Shown one piece after another: positions 57,655-64,000 of a stretch of DNA of 64,000 bases (position 1 is its first letter; each line of letters begins with the position of its first letter). The DNA is taken from positions 67,969,001 through 68,033,000 of the forward strand of contig CM070899.1 in the NCBI GenBank assembly GCA_036417435.1, in the 5' to 3' direction. Source of the stretch: Inia geoffrensis. Its lineage: Eukaryota > Chordata > Mammalia > Artiodactyla > Iniidae. Under the pieces are notes generated by a model. The model had not been told where the DNA came from and searched no databases. It was given only the letters and a program-made list of their open reading frames with translations. The position numbers and the translations under genes are program-made.

Positions 57655-59790
57655 GGATTATTTTCATGTATTCATTTATCAAATATTTGAGTGTCCACTA
57701 GATAACAAGTACTGGACTTGGTTGTAGGAGAATGGAGATAGATAAGGTAGAGACCTTGCTATCAAGTAGCTCATGTTTTCATGGATGAGACAGATAAATG
57801 GGAAAATATAGTTTGACAGATGCTTCTGATAGATGGGTTTCACTGAATGTTCTGAAACCACCCAAGAGGAACATAACTGAGAATGTGTGGTGAGGTTTGT
57901 CTAAGGCAGGCTTCCAAGAGGAGGTACTCTCTGATCTGAGTGTTCCCAACATTTTTTAAATTTAATTTTAAAAGTTTCCTTGAAAAAGGAATACAAGTGA
58001 AAAAGAAGAGGAGGGGATAAATGTTTCTTGCAGAGGGGACCTGTTCAAGGCCACGAGGATCTGGAAAGTCTAGTGAGAGATTCTAGTCGGAATTCAATTA
58101 AGATATTAAACAGGTTTAGGAGGTAGAACCATCAAGATTAGGGGTTGATTTTTGTATTTTAGAAACAGGAGTTTGGAAGAATTTTATGATTTTTTACTTG
58201 AGTGACTGGTTGGATGGCAGATTAGAGAATAAATAGTATGGTTTTTGGTAGGGAAACTTTGTTTAGTTTTGGCAGGTTGTGTTTGATGGCTCCTGAAACA
58301 TCTCTAGGTATGACATGAGTATAGGAGGCAGTTGGGTCTGTAATTCTGGGCTTCAAGAGAGCAGTTTAGACTAGAGTCTAGATTTGGTGTTTTGCTTTCT
58401 ATGGGAAATGAGAGATAAAAGTGGATTCACTTTTTTGTGTTGTGGGAAGGTGTGGGGCAGGGGAAGGAGACCTAATGGGGGTTGGGCTAGGATGAAGGCA
58501 TGTGTGTGGAGGGGTGGAGACATATTAGTGAGGGGTTGGGCATGGGGGTGGAGAGGCAGATCAGTAGGGGAGCTGATGGAATTCTTTTTTGTTTGGTTTC
58601 TCTTTCCATAAGCAAAAACTTCTTACTTTTTCTTGGTATCATTCATTCAACAAATAAAACTTGAGTATCTTCCCATATGCAGAGTACCCTGTTGGGTGCT
58701 GTGTGAAATACATCTCTGTTCCTGAGGAGCTTACAGATTTTTAGGAGAGAGTTACAGTGGACAACAAAAAATGAAATATAAATATAAACTGTCAAAGTAA
58801 ATTAAGACAAAAAACAGGAGTCCTGTTTTGAGTAGTTAGGAAAGGTAAGCCTGAAGCTGAGGAGGTAACATTTAGGCTGACAGAAGGATGACAAGGAACC
58901 GGCCGTGGGAAGAGTTGGGGGAAAAGCATTTTAGGCAGAGGGGTCAACACACACATTAGCATCTTTATGTATCTTTATCTTTCTATCAGTCTGTTGAAAA
59001 CCATGAGTTCATACCAATACCCCCAGTTTCAATCTAACACCATAGGGTTCATTCTAGTTTTCTCTTTTCTGTGTTTCCAACTCCAGTCCAGTGAGATATC
59101 TGGCTCCCATTATCCTCAATATATTTATTAATTTGATCACTTCCCTTGTCTGTGTCAGTTGCCCATTACTGGGGCATTCCCCTGCATAGATGCCCTCTTT
59201 ATGTTGCTCATGCTCTTATACCTTATTCCAGACTGATCTCCTTCTCCCTCTAGAAATACTTTCCTCAACACTAGTGCTAAACCTGTCTCTTATGTGAATG
59301 TCTAAGTGGCTATTTCAGTAGTTCAGACAAGAGTTTGAAGTTAGTTTAGATTACATTTGTAAAAGATGTGGAGAGAAGTGGACAGATTTACGATATATTT
59401 TAGAGGGAATATTGGTGGGATTTAACTAATGGATTGGGTGTGTAATGTGAGGAAAATGGGGGGGAAACTGAGGAGGATTCTCAGGTTTCTGGGTTTCTGG
59501 ATGGTTGTGATATTTACAAAGGCAGTGGTTTGGAGGTGGAGGCACATTTGTTTTGAATATGCTCATTTTACGATGCCTGTGATAATTCTAAATGGAGATA
59601 GTGTTAGTGGTTTAGTTGGTCTGGGGTAGAGATAACATTTTGGGAGTTTTCATGGTATGTGGATGAGATTTATAGCTATGGTGTATGAACAAAGGGAATA
59701 GATGAGATGAGCTAGAGAAGAGAAGGGAGTTTAGGACTGAGGCTAGAATGGAAAACTAAGGGAGTCACTAAGCCAAGAGAAAATTGAAGA
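57655..59790 (-). mobile_element. Long L2 remnants, antisense
   Basis: Antisense L2 blocks: 57655-57800 (TTCATTTATCAAATATTTGAG), about 58310-58390 (AGGAGGCAGTTGGGTCTG), 58635-58960 (ATTCATTCAACAAATAAAAC; GAAAAGCATTTTAGGCAGAG) and about 59330-59780. At least two copies must be present because the 3' end motif occurs twice. The G-rich stretch at 58440-58575 has many GGG/GGGG runs. Confidence 0.6.
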
Positions 59791-61480
59791 AAAGGTGTGA
59801 GATACTCATTGCAGACACTGGAAGAAATGTAGCAGAATTATTGGGCATTGTGTTTATTTAATATTGGTGATCACAGATTTATAATGAGTTTTCTTGATTA
59901 TGTAAATTAGTTTTTTAGTTAATCTCTGTTGACATGGATACAGACCCGGGGGAAGTTGTGGCTGTGGTTGTAGCCCAGGACGAAGGGCAAGGAACGCGAG
60001 GGACTTGTTCCTAGAAGATAGGCAAGTGCTTCCTGAATAGCCATGAAGCTCAAGTTGAATTTAAAGGCCCAGTTGAAGTATCTATCAACACAGGGTTTCT
60101 TTGGAAATGATTCTAGGAAATTGTTTCTAACCAACAAGTGAAAAGACAGTTTTAAGGCCTTATAAATGTTTATATCACAGTGACTGTCTTAAAGCAGGTT
60201 ATCCAGCAGGGTATGTTAAGCAACAACACTTGTTAGTAATTTGTTAGTTGCAATATGAACTTTCAAGTAGTACAACTATAGTTCTTTCAATTATTCTGTA
60301 CTACTTTTCAGAATTCATTAATTACTATTGACATGTTTTTCTCTACTTTTTTTGCTCAATTTATAGTTAATTTGTATTGTTGAGATTTTTGTAAGTTGCT
60401 TTGGTTCTAAATTGAAAAATTAGTGAATATGCCTAAAATACCTTCTCATGATTTAAAAAGTAACTCAAGAGCTAGAAAAACAAAAATTTTTTCCTGTCTG
60501 ATAGCCAAAAGTTACAAGAGATGTTTTGTACCATACCTTTAAGAAGTTCACAAAGCAGGTTTTCATTATACCTGACATAAAATAAGCTCTTTTAAAATAT
60601 GTATGCAGGGATATTTTTATTTTTCTCTTAGAAATAAAATTGATCACAGTTAACAGCTGAGAACTTGTGTTTAGAACTTCTTTCTGTGTGGTTTTTTTTT
60701 TTTAATTGGCCCCTGAGCCATACTTGTTCAGGAGATTCATCACATTTTAGGGAACACAGCAGGGATCATAGTTATTCCCCAAATAAGCAGATACCACATT
60801 TCCCCATGAATTATAGATAGTTATACTGAACATTTCTCTTAAATTTTGTGTTTTGATGTCCAGTTTTTGTACTGTATAAGATAGATGGATATTTTCTTAT
60901 TTTTAATATAAATCATATGGTAGATCCATTCTTGTCATTTGATGTGAGGACTGTCAACTTCAAAATTTTGTTCTTTTTTCAAAAGCTACTGTTTTATAAG
61001 GCAAAAAACGTTATTTTTAAGAGTGTGTTGTTCCTCAGTAGTATTAACACTTCTACAATCTTATCTCTTTGGTTTACTACATATTGCCAATGTAGAGAGC
61101 AGCAAAAATGCTTTAAGATTCTGATATGCTAGTCAGTCTTTTGATCTTACCTGAGAACTATCAGACTATCTCCATAACCTAATCTTAAAGCATTTCCTCC
61201 TCAGAAAATTTACTAGTGACTATGTGACCTAGGTTGCCAGTGAAGCTGGCTAATAAAAACCACCTGTGTTTAATCAGACTGGTCAGTCACTGAATGCAAG
61301 AGGTCTTCTAAAATCTTTGATAATATGCCTGCTGCTGGACCCCTTAAGTGAACATCATTCAAGCAGATAATAAAGGTTAGAGTTACTTTGACATTCATAC
61401 ATTACAGATATTTTTTAAAAGCTACTGAAGATATGTGCACACTAAAAATTGGAGGAAAAATAATTCCACCGAAATGTTGA
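59791..61480. other. Intronic sequence, nothing recognised
   Basis: AT-rich and largely repeat-free by eye. No exon signal. Confidence 0.5.
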
Positions 61481-61484
61481 GAGT

Positions 61485-61622
61485 CCAGCAAGCCCTCTGT
61501 ATCCCTCCACATATCCTCTATATCTGTACCATTTAATATAAGGAACTTGAGCATCCACAGATTTTGGTATCCAGAAGGGGCCCTGAAATCTTTCCTGCTT
61601 GAACACTTGAGGGATGACTGTA
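61485..61622 (-). mobile_element. MER2-like (Tigger-type) MITE, internally deleted
   Basis: Left CCCTCTGTATCCCTCCACAT and right GAGCATCCACAGATTTTGGTA then CTTGAGGGATGACTGTAG match the two ends of MER2. The middle is missing. Confidence 0.6.
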
Positions 61623-62499
61623 GTGCCTTTTGTGTTATCTGTAGCTCATTTGAAGTTTAGTCTGTGCAGGTAAGTTAAAGTATTTGATGGCATATGACTG
61701 AAATCTCTACTAAATTAAATTATGCTCTTTTATAATTTAAGTGTTGGTAAAATATTGATTAAAAAATGCAAAATGTTCTTTTGATAAAACTGTCATGCAG
61801 GTTTATATAGCAGGTATTAGCTATTCATAGGAGGGAAGGGGAGCTAACGTTAATTAGTTTAATATGGTGCCAAGGTACTGAGCTAAGTGTTTAATGTATA
61901 TAATTTCATTTAATCTTCATAACATCCATATAAAGTAGATATTGTTTAGATACCATCTTTGCTTTACAAATCAGGACCAGAGATGCTACATAGCTGTTGT
62001 TCTATGTATTACTCTGTTCTGTTAAACCCCAAATCAGCATTTGTTCCCATACAACATGAATTGAACAATGTCCCTGGCATTCAGGAACTCTTAATGTAAA
62101 TAAGGAAATAAAATGATACATTAAACAATGTGGGAACTGTTTTTATGAGACTTTAGGAACATGTGAAAATACCACCTGACTATTTGGGGAGGTTAGGGAA
62201 GGTTTTACAGAGTTGATGTTTGAGCTTAGTATTGAATAGCAATTTTTTTTGAACATGGTTTCATGTTAATTCTGCTACTTTAAACTGTTTACAACTTTAT
62301 ATTTTCAGCAGTGATGAAATTGGCCTGTGATTATTATTATGGAAGCAAAAGCAATATGAGAAATATTACCTAATATATATGCAGAAACAGTATTGAGCAT
62401 GATGTATCATGATATAGTTTTTATTATCTGTTACTTTGGTGACTTTTTGATCTTAAGAATTTAGTAATCCTAGGTGAAATATGATTTCTTTCACTACAG
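61623..62499. other. End of HECTD1 intron 2 with a MIR
   Basis: 61846-61995 resembles MIR on the minus strand (ATATAATTTCATTTAATCTTC; AAATCAGGACCAGAGATGC). The exon 3 acceptor tract follows. No other feature seen. Confidence 0.55.
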
Positions 62500-62734
62500 A
62501 TGTCCTCCTCGCACTTTCTTACCAGCCCTCTGCAAAATTTTTCTTGACGAAAGTGCTCCAGACAATGTGCTAGAGGTGACAGCTCGTGCCATAACATACT
62601 ACCTGGACGTATCTGCAGAATGCACCCGAAGGATTGTTGGGGTAGATGGAGCTATAAAAGCACTTTGCAATCGTTTGGTTGTAGTCGAACTTAACAACAG
62701 GACAAGCAGAGACTTAGCTGAACAATGTGTAAAG
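62500..62734 (+). CDS. HECTD1: E3 ubiquitin-protein ligase HECTD1, second coding exon (end of codon 47 to codon 125)
   Basis: The 235-base exon supplies the last base of codon 47 (Thr) and 78 complete codons, starting [20 protein letters not shown] and ending just before a phase-0 donor GTAAGT at 62735. It continues the first coding exon without gap against the remembered HECTD1 protein. It encodes amphipathic helices of the N-terminal armadillo-like repeat region, a protein-interaction scaffold rather than the catalytic part. Both splice sites are consensus. An in-frame ATG at 62474 lies in the intron and is not a start. The remaining exons, including the HECT domain, are outside the window. 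Confidence 0.96.
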
Positions 62735-63044
62735 GTAAGTCTTAATTATTTATTGGCCCATTTGAAGATCACTTAGAGAGTAAAAAATATATTTTGCAAA
62801 AAAAAAAAAAAAAAATTCTTTCCGTGGTTGGAAACAATGGAAGTCACAGTCCTTATGTACCAAAGGAGATCCCATATGGCTTGGGAAAAGAAATCTTATC
62901 TTTGAAGGAAACTTGTAGGTCACTGATAATGCTTTTCTGTGTTGCCTCAGTGCTCTTTGGTTTCTGGTAGTCACTAACACTTTGAGATAGGTTATTTCTG
63001 TTCTTATCCAAAATGATTTTGTATGCGTGCAGTAACAACAGGAA

Positions 63045-63260
63045 CCATGACAACTAACACTGACCACCAATGCCAGGCATTATTCTAAACATTTTACATA
63101 TATTAACTCTCATTTAATCTTCATGACAACTCTATGAGGTAGATGCAGCTAATATCATCATTTCTGTTTTATAGGTGAAAAAAATTTAAACATACCAAGA
63201 TTAACTTGCTTGGGATGATGCAAGTAGTTAGTGGCAGAGAGCCAAGATCCAAAGATTGGG
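63045..63260 (-). mobile_element. MIR fragment
   Basis: Complement order: ATGCCAGGCATTATTCTAAAC, CTCATTTAATCTTCATGACAA, CTCTATGAGGTAGATGC, AGTAGTTAGTGGCAGAGAGC. Confidence 0.7.
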
Positions 63261-63509
63261 AATTTGAAGATCAGGAAGTCTGGTTCTAGGGCCCATGAAT
63301 TTAATTGTTTTGCCATACTCCTGTTAGAGTTAGCGGTTTTGTTTTATTCCTGATGGGACTAATTATAAACTTTATGTTACTCTGAAAGCATCAGTACTGG
63401 TGAGTAGTTTATTGGAAGTACTTGGTGAACACATTTAGATTTTATGTGATTCTCTTTTTTGATTCCTGTTTCATTCTCTTTATGATTCTTGCTTCTCGAG
63501 GTCACCAGT

Positions 63510-63980
63510 TTTCAAACTTCTTGTCTCAGGATCCCTTTACAAGTCTTAAATTATTGAGGACCTGCAAAGAGCCTTTGTTTATGAAGGTTCTATTTATATT
63601 TACCATATTAGATATTAAAACTGAGAATTTAAAAATATTTATTGATTTATCATAAAATAACAAACTCATTATGTGTTAACATACATTACATTTTTAATGA
63701 AAATCACTGTATCCTGAACAAAGAGAAAATTAGTGAGAAGAATAACATTGTTAAGCCTCGTTTGAAATCTGTGGTTTAATAGAAGACAGCTAGACCCTAG
63801 TATGTGCTTCTGCATTCAGCCTGTTGCTATATCACACTTCATATAACTTCTAGAAAATGCTGCCTTACGTTCCTAAGAGAATAGGAAAGAAAAAGACAAT
63901 TAACTGTTATAGTATTATTATAAAAAAAGTTATAACTTCAAGGACCCCTGAAAATGTCTTCCCCATGCTTTGAGAGTTGT
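63510..63980 (+). mobile_element. hAT-Charlie-like non-autonomous element
   Basis: CTCAGGATCCCTTTACAAGTC, ATTGAGGACCTGCAAAGAGC, TAATAGAAGACAGCTAGACC and CAAGGACCCCTGAAAATGTC match a common mammalian hAT MITE in order. Exact family not named. Confidence 0.6.
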
Positions 63981-64000
63981 TTTTGTAGGTGTTAATATCT

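Larger units (their letters stand above)
41416..62499 (+). other. HECTD1: HECTD1 intron 2 (21,084 bp, GT-AG, phase 2)
   Basis: Bounded by donor GTAAGT at 41416 and acceptor TTTCTTTCACTACAG ending at 62499. It splits codon 47 after its second base. The intron is largely old repeats: a split L2 with a hAT relic, an inverted L1, a long antisense L1M, a second 3' L1 and 13 CHR-type SINEs, with sparse repeats in its last 5 kb. Confidence 0.93.
62735..64000 (+). other. HECTD1: HECTD1 intron 3 (5' part)
   Basis: Follows the exon 3 donor and runs to the window edge with no further exon seen. It has a poly-A run at 62799, a MIR on the minus strand (63045-63260) and a hAT-like non-coding element (63510-63980). 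Confidence 0.8.

Noticed and set aside
58440..58575. G-rich stretch as a regulatory G-quadruplex
   Set aside because: It has GGG/GGGG runs but with long, irregular spacing, inside decayed L2-like DNA. Not strong enough to call.
62474..62499. In-frame ATG upstream of HECTD1 exon 3 as an alternative start
   Set aside because: It lies in the intron before a good acceptor (AG at 62498-62499). The known protein continues from exon 2.

Overview
The window reads as nuclear DNA from a cetacean, probably a toothed whale. About 40 copies of tRNA-derived CHR-type SINEs (head GGCTTCCCTGGTGG, A box near TGGCGCAGTGG, B box near GGTTCGAGCCC, A-rich tail) are scattered through it. This family is known from cetaceans, hippos and ruminants, and the frequent ~200-bp internally shortened form is typical of whales. 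Older mammalian fossils (L1M, L2, MIR, MER5A-like, MLT1-like, hAT) make up most of the remainder. Family names are from memory of consensus sequences and no database was searched.

One protein-coding gene is present: the 5' end of HECTD1, a HECT-type E3 ubiquitin ligase, on the + strand. A TATA-less CpG island at about 38980-40340 holds the promoter and non-coding first exon. Exon 2 (41142-41415) carries the end of the 5' UTR and codons 1-46 plus two bases of codon 47. After a 21,084-bp intron, exon 3 (62500-62734) carries the last base of codon 47 and codons 48-125. The rest of the gene lies beyond the right edge.

Layout: 1-38,980 is intergenic and repeat-rich, with two processed ribosomal-protein pseudogenes (RPS8 fragment at 8214-8510, full-length RPL21 at 29229-29776), solitary LTRs (clearest at 9187-9770 and 18572-19050, each with a 4-bp target duplication), L1 fragments of several ages, and 27 CHR-type SINE copies or fragments. 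35,730-41,870 has no CHR SINE and frames the promoter. The large intron 41,416-62,499 holds 13 more SINEs (10 antisense to the gene), a long minus-strand L1, and an old L2 split by a hAT transposase relic that was itself hit by younger elements. The last 6.5 kb has only ancient repeats plus exon 3.

I found no evidence for a new multi-gene system. The most interesting items are a head-to-head L1/RPS8 junction that looks like one chimeric retro-insertion, an AUG-UAA minimal upstream ORF in the HECTD1 leader, repeated use of one 12-bp target site by two retroelements, and a CpG-decayed antisense SINE that now carries a plausible cryptic 3' splice site inside the HECTD1 intron.
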